DNA of 64,000 bases, from contig JAPOZO010000088.1 of the NCBI GenBank assembly GCA_026706025.1, forward strand, positions 99,669 through 163,668. The letters are read 5' to 3'. Below, piece by piece: positions 42,091-50,626 of this stretch. Source of the DNA: Candidatus Poribacteria bacterium. GTDB lineage: Bacteria > Poribacteria > WGA-4E > WGA-3G. Numbering within the stretch: the first letter of the stretch is position 1; every line of letters starts with the position of its first letter. Under the pieces are notes generated by a model, which searched no databases, was not told where the DNA came from, and saw only the letters and a program-made list of their open reading frames with translations. The position numbers and the translations under genes are program-made.

Positions 42091-43383
42091 ATGAAAACCA
42101 AACAGATTGTCCATATACTGACGCTTCTGCTCGCATTAGGAACCGTCGCATTTTTCGTAGCGCGCCCTGAAGCACAAACTACTGAAGACCCTTGGGAAGC
42201 TTGGGTAAACGAACAGACCGAAACTGTGTTAAAGTCTGCTGGCGAAATGGATGCAGCGCGGCGTGCTGAAATGCGTGCCACTATTCGGGAAAAATTTGCA
42301 GCACTCGCCGCAGAACTGAAAAACGAGATCGCGTCGCCACCACAGACCCAAGACTACGCCATCTTGCAGACAACTAAAGAGCTGCGAAACACTTATGACG
42401 AAGGGTACAACCAGAAACACAAGGATACCACCGTCCGCGTGTCCTACACGGCAGGTGATACTGAAATCTTTGCGTATCATGAAAATATCCCGCTCGTCGA
42501 AGTCGATGCGAAATATCCGCGCGACGCATGGCTCCAGATGCTACTCGACAAAGGGATCACAATCAAAAACGCAGAGGCGTATTGGGAATATCTGTTCCTT
42601 CGGGATACCTTAGTGCATCTTGAAAGACAGCCACAGGTATGGACATCCGGACTTTTCGAGATCCCAGCAACCGAGGATTGGGAAACCTATAAAGCTGCCT
42701 ATATTGAGCGAGAACTCGGTCAGATTGAAAAGCGATTGAAAAAAGGACAGCTGGCGCGGGTTTTCAATATTGACGAAATCGTAAAAGAGCACCACCGTCA
42801 TTTAGGAAAAGATGATGTCCCCGAGAAATTGTTTCGATCTCTACACGACTTTCCTAAAGAGATACCCTCGGTTGAGTTTAAGAAGCGCATTATTGTAGTG
42901 CCGCAAACTGTCAAAACACTGCAAGACGCTTACGACGAAAAGTACAACGAAAGGTATGCCATCACTTCTGGAAGTGTCAGCTATACACTCGACAACGGTA
43001 TCAATTTTAAGTATAGTGTCCCGCTTCCGATGAGCGAAGTAGATGCAAAATACCCGCGGGATGAATGGCTCCAGATGCTCCTTGATAAAGGCATTACCAT
43101 TGACAACTTTGAAGAGTACTGGACATATCTATCAAAACGGGATGAATTGGTAGAACTTGAGAAACATCCAGAGGTTTGGTCTTCCAGCCTTTTCGGTATT
43201 TCACCGACTGATCATTGGGAAACTTATAAAGCCGCCTACTTGAAGCAGATGTTTGAGAAACTCCACGACAAGAGAAAGAATGCGGTTTATTTTGGCAAGG
43301 TTGACGCAGAAGAGGCACTCAAGCAATCACGAGCGTTAATTGAGCGATTAGAACGGTCTAAGCCTTCGCTACGCGACCGTTAG
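42091..43383 (+). CDS. Secreted protein with two copies of a DAKYPRxxWLQMLL module
   Basis: The 430-residue protein starts with a signal peptide (QIVHILTLLLALGTVAFFVARPEAQ). It contains two copies of one ~115-residue module. The first (about 92-210) has LRNTYDEGYNQKH, VDAKYPRDAWLQMLLDKGITI, RDTLVHLE and DWETYKAAYIERE. The second (about 275-390) has LQDAYDEKYNERY, VDAKYPRDEWLQMLLDKGITI, RDELVELEKHP and HWETYKAAYLKQM. I recognise no known domain. The gene at 45617 carries a third copy. A bidirectional terminator follows the stop at 43383. Confidence 0.75.
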   Translation: MKTKQIVHILTLLLALGTVAFFVARPEAQTTEDPWEAWVNEQTETVLKSAGEMDAARRAEMRATIREKFAALAAELKNEIASPPQTQDYAILQTTKELRNTYDEGYNQKHKDTTVRVSYTAGDTEIFAYHENIPLVEVDAKYPRDAWLQMLLDKGITIKNAEAYWEYLFLRDTLVHLERQPQVWTSGLFEIPATEDWETYKAAYIERELGQIEKRLKKGQLARVFNIDEIVKEHHRHLGKDDVPEKLFRSLHDFPKEIPSVEFKKRIIVVPQTVKTLQDAYDEKYNERYAITSGSVSYTLDNGINFKYSVPLPMSEVDAKYPRDEWLQMLLDKGITIDNFEEYWTYLSKRDELVELEKHPEVWSSSLFGISPTDHWETYKAAYLKQMFEKLHDKRKNAVYFGKVDAEEALKQSRALIERLERSKPSLRDR

Positions 43384-43405
43384 CGTCCGTTGAATTTGCA
43401 AGAAA

Positions 43406-43433
43406 AGGCGAGGTCCGCGGACCTCGCCTTTTT
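43406..43433. terminator. Strong bidirectional rho-independent terminator
   Basis: A 24-nt perfect palindrome (43406-43429, AGGCGAGGTCCG with its inverse) is followed by a T-run to 43433 and preceded by four A bases. It ends the forward module gene and can also end the convergent Cache lipoprotein gene. Confidence 0.85.
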
Positions 43434-43475
43434 ATTTTAACGTATAGCGCGGCTTCAATCTCCGCCATAGATCGG

Positions 43476-44453
43476 CTAATTTCCTGCTGGCATGGAATCT
43501 TCCACGACTGACACAGCATCTTCCGTTAGAGACACGGAATCTTCCGCCATAGGTTTATAATATCCTGAAGCAAAAAGGTAACCATCGTGGCGGATTGGCC
43601 ACGTGCGCTTCATTTCATTCATGCCACTTTCAGGATTGGGCCATAAGTACTCAATCCAGTGTCCTGTCCCCGTTGCCTTGGCGATCTCTGCCCCTAAAGC
43701 CGATCCATCAAGTCCCATGACATCCTTCAGATCCGTTCCTACCAATTCCTGCATCGGTGCATGCGAAACGAAGGTATCATTTGCATCCGTGATGAACACA
43801 TACCACTGTCCGTCAACACTTGCCGGGGCGTTGTAGTAGGCTGCCGTAGCATCGAGCCCTTCAGATTCATAACGTGCGACCGCTGCCAAGACAAAGGCGT
43901 GCGCAAATGCCTCTGGATCATCTTTTGAGTCTATAAGAATCGTCGCGGGATCAGGACTCCACGGTTCATAGTACCCGGAAGCGAAAAGGTAGCCATCGTG
44001 ACGAATCGACCACGTACGCTTCTGTTCTAATTTGTTAGTTTCTGGATTAGGCCACAAGTACGCAGTCCAACGTCCATCTTCTGTCGCCATAGCGATCTCT
44101 AAACCTGTTAGTGCCCCGTCAACTCCAGAAATCTTGGTTATATCTCTACCAACGAATTCGGGTTTCGCCGGATGCGCGACATAGATATTATTTTCATCAG
44201 CAATGAACACATACCACTGCCCGTCAATACGCATTGGGTCATTGTAATAGGCTATCGCCTCGCTACCTTTTGTTGTGTAGAGATCGACCGCTCCTTGCAC
44301 AAGAGCAACTGCAAACGCCTCCGGATCATCCATTGTCGGCATCTCAGTCGGTGTGACGGCATCCATCATCGATTCCGTCATCGGTCTATCACAGCCAGTG
44401 ATACTAACTGTTGTGAGTCCTATCATCAGTAAAATCAACAAAAAATTTCTCAA
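43476..44453 (-). CDS. Lipoprotein with duplicated Cache-like sensor domain
   Basis: The 325-residue protein has a lipobox (SITGC near residue 21). It contains two ~115-residue repeats with DPEAFAxALVxxAVxxYxxxG, YNDPMRIDGQWYVFIADENNIYVAHPAKPEFVGRDI, TYLWPNPE..KRTWSIRHDGYLFASGYYEPW, and matching second-copy text. This is the single-Cache-type ligand sensor fold seen outside the cytoplasmic membrane. As a free lipoprotein without a signalling domain it may be a binding protein. The start is a TTG at 44451-44453 with GAGGA 8 bases upstream. A perfect consensus promoter sits at 44496-44524. Confidence 0.78.
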   Translation of the reverse strand: MRNFLLILLMIGLTTVSITGCDRPMTESMMDAVTPTEMPTMDDPEAFAVALVQGAVDLYTTKGSEAIAYYNDPMRIDGQWYVFIADENNIYVAHPAKPEFVGRDITKISGVDGALTGLEIAMATEDGRWTAYLWPNPETNKLEQKRTWSIRHDGYLFASGYYEPWSPDPATILIDSKDDPEAFAHAFVLAAVARYESEGLDATAAYYNAPASVDGQWYVFITDANDTFVSHAPMQELVGTDLKDVMGLDGSALGAEIAKATGTGHWIEYLWPNPESGMNEMKRTWPIRHDGYLFASGYYKPMAEDSVSLTEDAVSVVEDSMPAGN

Positions 44454-44495
44454 TTTTTGATTCCTCTTTTAGTCAATAAAATTTAGTTCACTTTA

Positions 44496-44524
44496 ATTAT
44501 AATCACTTACTCCGCGATTGTCAA
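44496..44524 (-). promoter_or_regulatory. Consensus sigma70-type promoter for the Cache lipoprotein
   Basis: On the reverse strand TTGACA (44519-44524) and TATAAT (44496-44501) match both consensus hexamers exactly with a 17-bp spacer. The predicted start is about 35 bp before the TTG start codon at 44453. Confidence 0.8.
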
Positions 44525-44608
44525 ACGCGTCAATTTTTTTCTTGTTATTTTTTCCACAATAGGATAAATTCTGTCGGAATAAACAAACACTGTACCGAAA
44601 ATGGAACT

Positions 44609-45439
44609 ATGAATCTTCTCCCTTACGATTGGATTGCTATTGGGTATTTAGTACTCACCGGTGTACTCATTTTAATCTTTCACAAAAATGTCGCGCGCTG
44701 GTATCTCTATCTGTTCGCACGCGTGCTCTGTATCACAGGCATTGTATTACTGACACCCACTGACGCATCTACGCTATTTCCTTTCCGATTCCTGCGGGAT
44801 TGGTACCCGTTATCCACTATCGCGCTTTTCTATTTCGAGATGGGGAAGTTGACTCAGATGGTGTTTCAACGCTATTTCGATGAAACGGTAATCCGCTGGG
44901 AAAAACAGGTTTTCAAAGGGATGCCAAGTCTTGAACTTAGTGACCGTTTTCCATCTATAATTCTATCGGAAATTTTACATCTCTGTTATTTTAGTTACTA
45001 CGTCATCGCCGTGTTTTTAGCGGTGTGGCTCTATTTCAAAGGAAAAATAGGACCGTTTCAAGAGACAGTTTTCGCGGAGACATTAACATTTAATCTAAGT
45101 CTCCTCTGTTATCCGTTTCTACCTGTCACCGGTCCCCGCTACCTTTTTGAAAAGATTCAAGGTCCATTGTCGAAAGGTTTTTTCTTTAGACTGACCCATT
45201 CGGTTGTCTCAAGAGGTTCCTCGAAAGGCACGGCATTTCCGAGCGCACATGTCTCGTTATCAGTGATTGTGCTGCTCTGTGCATTCCGTTATGATAGTAC
45301 AGCGTTCCTGATTCTACTACCGCTGTGTGTAGGTTTGACACTTGGCACGGTTTACTGTAGATTCCACTATGCGATTGATGCGCTCTTAGGCGCAATTTTA
45401 GCTGGCATCGTCTTCGGTATCACAACCATACTCTTTTAA
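44609..45439 (+). CDS. PAP2-family phosphatase
   Basis: The 276-residue integral membrane protein has six or so helices and the two late PAP2 motifs: GTAFPSAHVSLSVIVLL with the catalytic His, and CRFHYAIDALLGAILAGI. It probably removes a phosphate from a lipid, such as phosphatidic acid or undecaprenyl pyrophosphate. The long N-terminal region (first ~120 residues) and CYPFLPVTGPRYL place it with inositolphosphotransferase/AUR1-like members. No clear ribosome site is visible at the start. It runs toward the lipoprotein gene at 45617. Confidence 0.82.
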   Translation: MNLLPYDWIAIGYLVLTGVLILIFHKNVARWYLYLFARVLCITGIVLLTPTDASTLFPFRFLRDWYPLSTIALFYFEMGKLTQMVFQRYFDETVIRWEKQVFKGMPSLELSDRFPSIILSEILHLCYFSYYVIAVFLAVWLYFKGKIGPFQETVFAETLTFNLSLLCYPFLPVTGPRYLFEKIQGPLSKGFFFRLTHSVVSRGSSKGTAFPSAHVSLSVIVLLCAFRYDSTAFLILLPLCVGLTLGTVYCRFHYAIDALLGAILAGIVFGITTILF

Positions 45440-45482
45440 CGCTCAATCGGCCTCTGTCTTTTATCTCAACACTGCTTTTTCC

Positions 45483-45512
45483 TTGACAGTTTTTTGGATA
45501 GCATAGTAAACT
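45483..45512 (+). promoter_or_regulatory. Candidate promoter for the second DAKYPR-module gene
   Basis: A consensus TTGACA (45483-45488) is followed 18 bp later by TAAACT (45507-45512), upstream of the ATG at 45617. The -10 match is weak. Confidence 0.35.
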
Positions 45513-45616
45513 TAACAGGGTCGTCAAATACAAGTGCTCTTCACGAAAAATTTCCCCGAAATGTAGAAAATAAAACCTCGTTTCAAATGCCCTTGATTGA
45601 GAAAAGGAGAAAATTC

Positions 45617-46366
45617 ATGAAACACATTGTGCTAACGACGCTACGCCTGCTCATTGTCGGAATTGCTTTTATAGGGTGTGGCGCGATATCGGATCATGAG
45701 ATGTGGAGGTCGAATTTTGCGGCACCTACCAAGAAATATACCGGACCTCAAACTGTTGAAGCTCTCATGGAAACGTTTGATGAGAGATACACTTCTCACG
45801 CATCAAACGCAAAGTGGGCAGCAGGTATTGAGACAGCCCATAGTGAAAAACGCCACATCGCGTTTACACTCGTAGATATGGATGCTAAATACCCACGCAA
45901 AGAATGGCTGCAAATGCTCCTCAATAAAGGCATTACGATAGAGACTTTCAAGGCTTATGACGGATACTTCAATATACGATCGGCTCTGATCTTGAAAGAA
46001 TTTTACACCGAAGATGATTGGGAAACGGTTAAAGCAGAATACATTAACACCGAAATCCAGAAATGTCAACAGAAGTATCAAGTAAAACCAGAGACAGAAG
46101 AAGATTGGGTTGTGTTCGGTGAAAACAGACTACCCGCTATTCCAGGAAGAATCTATTTACAAAAAAGCGAGTCAGGACATCGGATCTGGCACATGACCGC
46201 TTCTGAGAAAAAAGAAACGGTGAATGGAGAAGTAATAGTGCTTAATAAGAGTCCAGTACTCTCCGAAGAACAGCAGTCTAATCTCGTAAATGACGGTGTG
46301 GAACCCGTGGGCTGGGAAGTTGTGTATTTGGATGCAAAGGGAAACCCTATCCCTTCTGACAAATAA
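45617..46366 (+). CDS. Lipoprotein with one DAKYPRxxWLQMLL module
   Basis: The 249-residue protein has a lipobox (AFIGC at ~14-18) after the ATG at 45617, which follows AAGGAG by 7 bases. Residues ~45-150 are the same module as in the 42091 gene: VEALMETFDERYTSH, MDAKYPRKEWLQMLLNKGITIETF, and DWETVKAEYINTEI. The rest differs (SGHRIWHMTASEKKETVNGEV and GNPIPSDK). Two proteins with the same module within 2 kb of each other, one a lipoprotein and one secreted, suggest a shared envelope system. Confidence 0.72.
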   Translation: MKHIVLTTLRLLIVGIAFIGCGAISDHEMWRSNFAAPTKKYTGPQTVEALMETFDERYTSHASNAKWAAGIETAHSEKRHIAFTLVDMDAKYPRKEWLQMLLNKGITIETFKAYDGYFNIRSALILKEFYTEDDWETVKAEYINTEIQKCQQKYQVKPETEEDWVVFGENRLPAIPGRIYLQKSESGHRIWHMTASEKKETVNGEVIVLNKSPVLSEEQQSNLVNDGVEPVGWEVVYLDAKGNPIPSDK

Positions 46367-46521
46367 CTGAACCTGACAACCGTAAGCATCTTGGCTCTCT
46401 GCAAAACCTTCCAAACGCTTGCAGAAAACCATGAAAACATATAGGCATTACCGGTAAGTGCGCTGATCGGCGGTGTATCGTTAATCGCAAAATCTACCAT
46501 TAGAGAAAATCGGAGATTCGT

Positions 46522-47751
46522 ATGTCCAACCAACTGGCAATTTCAGGCGGCACGCCTGTCCGCAACATAGAAAGCGAACCGTGGTCCTCATGGCCCCTCA
46601 CGACAACCGATGAGTGGGAATCAAAAATCGAACCGCTGCTCAAGGAAGTGTATTTGAGTGCAAATGAAGGCTCTGGCGGTACGATGATTGAGCGTTTCGG
46701 AGAGCAGTACGCACAGTATACCGGAACAAATTATGCCCTCTTCATGCCACACGGCACCGATTCAATCAGTGCCGCCTTAGCCGGCGCGCTGGATCTCGAC
46801 GGATTTAGTGATGGCGGTGAGGTGATCGTGCCGAACTATACGTTTGTAGCGACCGCAAGTGCTGTCTTGGAACGCCGATGTACCGTAGTGTTTGTAGATA
46901 TTTCACCAGAAACGTTTACAATTGACCCAGCAGGCGTTGAAGCGGCTATTGGTCCCGAAACCCGTGCGATCTTACCTGTGCATCTCGGCGGTCATCCAGC
47001 AGATATGGGGGCACTACGAGAAATCGCCCAACGCCACCAACTTACAATCATTGAAGACTGCGCGCAGGCACACGGCGCAGAATATCAGACAAAAAAGGTG
47101 GGTTCCCTCAGCGATGTCGGCGCGTTTAGTTTCCAAGCATCGAAAAATTTGACCTCCGGTGAAGGTGGCATGGTCACAACAAACGACAAAGACATTCACG
47201 ACCGAGTCTGCGCCTTTATGAACGTAGGGCGTGCACCGGGCGGTGCGAGATGGGAATACCCGCGCCTCGGCTGGAACTATCGTCCGTCAGAATACCTCGC
47301 GGCGATCCTGCTTGTGCGGTTGGAACTTTTAGAAGCACAAACCGACCGCCGTAATCGGAATGCCGCCTATCTCTCTAACGCTTTGGAGGCAATCAACGGT
47401 ATTACACCGCCCCGACTCGCCCCGTGGGTTACGAAACACGGCTATCACCTCTACTGCCTAAAGTATAACCCTGAAGGTTTCAGTGGCAAATCCCGGCAGG
47501 CGTTTGTCAATGCGCTTTCTGCTGAAGGCATTCCGTGTTCCATCGGCTATCGCTCTCCGCTTTCGGAGGAACCCGGAATGGCATACGTTGCGGAGAAATA
47601 TCCACATCTTATCCGATCATTGCCTTGTCCGAATGCCGCACTGGTTTGCGAACAGAGCGTATGGCTCTTCCAAAATATGTTCCTTGGATCAGAAAAGGAT
47701 ATGGATCAAATTGTGGAAGCCATCACTAAAATTCACAAAGCATGGAATTAA
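46522..47751 (+). CDS. DegT/DnrJ/EryC1/StrS-family PLP aminotransferase
   Basis: The 409-residue enzyme has the sugar-aminotransferase fold. The PLP lysine is K208 in FSFQASKNLTSGEGGMV, preceded by the aspartate in IIEDCAQAHGAEY. It starts MSNQLAISGGTPVRN, a common start for the family, and has VIVPNYTFVATASAVL and EYLAAILLVRLELL. It likely aminates a nucleotide sugar in glycan synthesis, or a related ketone. No sugar epimerase is adjacent, so the substrate is open. It is in one direction with the DUF393-LMF gene. Confidence 0.88.
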   Translation: MSNQLAISGGTPVRNIESEPWSSWPLTTTDEWESKIEPLLKEVYLSANEGSGGTMIERFGEQYAQYTGTNYALFMPHGTDSISAALAGALDLDGFSDGGEVIVPNYTFVATASAVLERRCTVVFVDISPETFTIDPAGVEAAIGPETRAILPVHLGGHPADMGALREIAQRHQLTIIEDCAQAHGAEYQTKKVGSLSDVGAFSFQASKNLTSGEGGMVTTNDKDIHDRVCAFMNVGRAPGGARWEYPRLGWNYRPSEYLAAILLVRLELLEAQTDRRNRNAAYLSNALEAINGITPPRLAPWVTKHGYHLYCLKYNPEGFSGKSRQAFVNALSAEGIPCSIGYRSPLSEEPGMAYVAEKYPHLIRSLPCPNAALVCEQSVWLFQNMFLGSEKDMDQIVEAITKIHKAWN

Positions 47752-47807
47752 TCATTCATGCTGAGTATAAAGTTGTAGGCGTTAGACAAACCTTCTGAAA
47801 ATCTCGG

Positions 47808-49622
47808 ATGCACCCACAAAGCAGCAAACCGCTCCTTGTTTACGATAATGACTGCGATTTTTGCCGATACTGGATTACACAGTGGCAGCACGTCACAGGT
47901 GACCGTGTTGACTATGCCCCGTATCAAGAGATGGCGGCGGAATTCCCAGAAATACCGATTTCAGATTTTGAAAACTCCGTGCAGTTAATCCTCCAGAACG
48001 GCACAGTTTTGAGCGGGGCAGAGGCTGTTTTTCGTGCCTTGAACAACGGTTTGCTCCTCTGGTGCTACTACCATCTGTTCGGGTTTAAAAGTGTATCGGA
48101 GTGGGTCTACCGCTTCGTCGCCCAGCACCGCCCGTTCTTCTCTACGTTGACGCGCTGGTTTTGGGGGACCCATACCGAGCGAACAACGTTCCACCTTTCG
48201 CGCTGGCTGTTCCTACGAGGACTCGGTTGTATCTACCTCATCGCCTTTTTATCCCTATGGGTACAGATCCACGGGTTAGTTGGGAGCAACGGAATCCTAC
48301 CGGCAGAACAGTATTTAGCAGCCGTACGTCAACAGATTGGGACGGAAGGCTACTATCTCCTTCCAACACTGTTTTGGTTGAACCCGTCAGATGCTTGCCT
48401 CCATTTCTTGTGTGCCGGTGGCATTGTTTTGTCTCTGGCTCTAATCGCGGGTTTCTTTCCACCGTTTATTCTAACCGGTTTATGGATGTTCTATCTGTCG
48501 CTTGTGACAGTCGGGCAGGTCTTTCTTAGCTTCCAATGGGACGTGCTGCTTTTAGAGGCGGGACTTTTAGCAATCTTTTTTGCACCGCTGCGAATCCGTG
48601 ATACATTCAGGCGTGCGTCTCAACCCTCCGGCGCGTTTTTATGGCTCTTACGTTGGCTCTTATTCCGGTTGATGTTCGCCTCCGGGTTCGTCAAACTTGT
48701 CAGCGATGCCGTGTGGCGAAATTTCACCGCCCTCAACTTCCACTATGAAACGCAGCCCTTACCGACATGGATCGGGTGGTATGTGCATCAATTACCAGAG
48801 TGGCTCCACAAAGTCTCGGTTATCGGTATGTTCGCCGTTGAACTCGTTGTCCCGTTCCTAATTTTTGCACCGAAACGTTTACGGACCGCCGGATGTATCG
48901 GATTGATCGGTCTACAAGTGCTCATCATCCTGACAGGAAACTACTGCTTTTTTAATTTGCTGACGATTGCACTGTGTCTTCTGCTCATTGACGATGTAAC
49001 ATGGAAAGGTCTATTATCCAAACGGTTCATGCCGAACTTCCAATCCGTTGAAGGATCACCTCACCGCTATAGGCGCGTCTGTATCGCAGTGGTGGCAATG
49101 CTTCTCTTTGTGTTCAGTGGTATCCGATTCGGCGGGCAACTTTTTAGAGATGTGCAATTTCCTGATGTCGCTTGGATGAGACCGTTTCGGAGTGTGAACA
49201 CCTACGGACTCTTCGCAGATATGACGGAGTCCCGCCCAGAAATTATTGTCGAAGGCAGCAACGATCGGATAACATGGGAGACTTACCATTTCCGATGGAA
49301 ACCCGGAGATCTCAAAGAGGCACCCAAATGGGTTGCACCGCATCAACCACGTCTGGATTGGCAGATGTGGTTTGCGGCACTACAAGGGAGTTATCGGCAT
49401 ACGCCTTGGTTCCCCCATTTCATAGGTGCACTCCTACAAGGTAAATCTGAAGTCTTGCAGCTGCTGGCAGAAAATCCGTTCCCAGAAAATCCGCCCCGAT
49501 ATGTCCGCGCCACGCTTTACGATTACCATTTTACCGACATCGCCACAAAACGTTCAGAAGGAACGTGGTGGTCTCGTGAACGGAAAGGACTTTATTGCCC
49601 CGCAGTTTCACTCCAAAAGTAG
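47808..49622 (+). CDS. DUF393 (DCC) domain fused to an HTTM/lipase-maturation-factor-like membrane domain
   Basis: The 604-residue protein starts with a DCC-family thioredoxin-like domain (YDNDCDFCRYW, CxxC = C16, C19; residues ~9-110). Roughly eight transmembrane helices follow, with the LMF1 pattern: LRGLGCIYLIAFLSLWVQIHGLVGSNGILPA, SFQWDVLLLEAGLLAIFFAP, and LLFRLMFASGFVKLVSDAVW. A soluble tail ends YVRATLYDYHFTD. LMF proteins assist lipase folding in the eukaryotic ER; the bacterial function is inferred to be redox-linked membrane maturation. The last codons run into the tandem array at 49617. Confidence 0.82.
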   Translation: MHPQSSKPLLVYDNDCDFCRYWITQWQHVTGDRVDYAPYQEMAAEFPEIPISDFENSVQLILQNGTVLSGAEAVFRALNNGLLLWCYYHLFGFKSVSEWVYRFVAQHRPFFSTLTRWFWGTHTERTTFHLSRWLFLRGLGCIYLIAFLSLWVQIHGLVGSNGILPAEQYLAAVRQQIGTEGYYLLPTLFWLNPSDACLHFLCAGGIVLSLALIAGFFPPFILTGLWMFYLSLVTVGQVFLSFQWDVLLLEAGLLAIFFAPLRIRDTFRRASQPSGAFLWLLRWLLFRLMFASGFVKLVSDAVWRNFTALNFHYETQPLPTWIGWYVHQLPEWLHKVSVIGMFAVELVVPFLIFAPKRLRTAGCIGLIGLQVLIILTGNYCFFNLLTIALCLLLIDDVTWKGLLSKRFMPNFQSVEGSPHRYRRVCIAVVAMLLFVFSGIRFGGQLFRDVQFPDVAWMRPFRSVNTYGLFADMTESRPEIIVEGSNDRITWETYHFRWKPGDLKEAPKWVAPHQPRLDWQMWFAALQGSYRHTPWFPHFIGALLQGKSEVLQLLAENPFPENPPRYVRATLYDYHFTDIATKRSEGTWWSRERKGLYCPAVSLQK

Positions 49623-49795
49623 TAGGCACGCTCCGTCGTGCCGTTAAACCTCAAGTAGTAATCACGCTCCGTCGTGCCGTTAAACCTCAAGTAGTAATCA
49701 CGCTCCGTCGTGCCGTTAAACCTAAAGTAGTAATCACGCTCCGTCGTGCCGTTAAACCTAAAAGTAGACACGTTCTACGCTGCCCTCTAACTTCA
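49617..49795. repeat. Tandem array of a 36-bp repeat (four units plus a decayed one)
   Basis: Units at 49617-49652, 49653-49688, 49689-49724 and 49725-49760 are almost identical; a degenerate unit runs to ~49795. Each carries a CACG...CGTG hairpin around CTCCGT. The forward frame encodes 12-residue units VVITLRRAVKP(Q/K). There are no spacers, so it is not CRISPR. It lies in the leader of the IMPase-like gene. Single relatives occur at 35008 and 40894. Confidence 0.85.
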
Positions 49796-49815
49796 AAAAT
49801 CCAATAGGAGAATTT

Positions 49816-50595
49816 ATGCCCAGTCAATTCTTAAAGGTTGCATTGGCAGCAGCCAAAAACGCTGAAGAAATTATCACTGCCTACTACACCGGCGATGCCA
49901 TGAAAGTCGAACTGAAAGAGGATGAAACACCGGTCACGCTCGCCGATAGAGGAGCGGAAAAAGTCATCCGTGAAACCATTAAACAGGCATTTCCCGACCA
50001 CGGGTTTTTAGGTGAAGAATACGGAATCGAAGAAGGAGATTCACCATACGTCTGGATTATTGACCCGATTGATGCTACAAAAAATTACATCCGTAAAATC
50101 CCGATCTTCGGTACACAGATTGCCCTGATGAAAGGCGATGACCTGATTCTCGGTGTCTCCAATGCACCCCTTTTGAACGAACTGCTTTATGCCGAGGCAG
50201 GAAATGGGGCTTTCCTGAACGGCGAACCGATCCAAGTGTCCGATGTCGCACACCCCAAAGACGCAATGGTATGCCACGGCGGACTGAAGTGGTTTGTAGA
50301 AAAAGCCACTTTTCCCGGTATCTACAATCTCATCAATGACGCTGCACGCACAAGAGGGTTTGGCGATTTTTACATGTATCATCTTGTGGCTTCTGCAAGA
50401 GTGGATGCTGTCGTTGAGGCAGCGATTAGCATCTGGGACATCGCTGCCGCCACCGTCATTGTGCGGGAAGCCGGTGGGAAGGTAACAGATATACAAGGAC
50501 AAGCCATCACGAAAGATACCGCTTCATTAGTCGCGACAAATGGTGTCTTGCATAATACTCTATTGAATTATTTTAATGATACGCAATCACCATAG
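49816..50595 (+). CDS. Inositol-monophosphatase-family phosphatase (histidinol-phosphatase-like)
   Basis: The 259-residue enzyme has the metal sites of the family: E67/E68 (GFLGEEYG), D83 and D86 (WIIDPIDATKNYI), and the late aspartate in ISIWDIAAATVIVREAGG. The early DETPVTLADRGAE matches the substrate-side motif. It dephosphorylates inositol phosphate, histidinol phosphate or a relative; the KNYIRKIPIFGTQIAL text leans to the HisN branch. AGGAG is about 7 bases before the ATG. No his gene is adjacent. Confidence 0.88.
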   Translation: MPSQFLKVALAAAKNAEEIITAYYTGDAMKVELKEDETPVTLADRGAEKVIRETIKQAFPDHGFLGEEYGIEEGDSPYVWIIDPIDATKNYIRKIPIFGTQIALMKGDDLILGVSNAPLLNELLYAEAGNGAFLNGEPIQVSDVAHPKDAMVCHGGLKWFVEKATFPGIYNLINDAARTRGFGDFYMYHLVASARVDAVVEAAISIWDIAAATVIVREAGGKVTDIQGQAITKDTASLVATNGVLHNTLLNYFNDTQSP

Positions 50596-50626
50596 ATGTA
50601 TTTTCTTGTTAATCATCAATTGAGTT

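Noticed and set aside
49617-49795. Possible CRISPR array
   Set aside because: The 36-bp units are directly adjacent with no variable spacers, and no cas genes are present.
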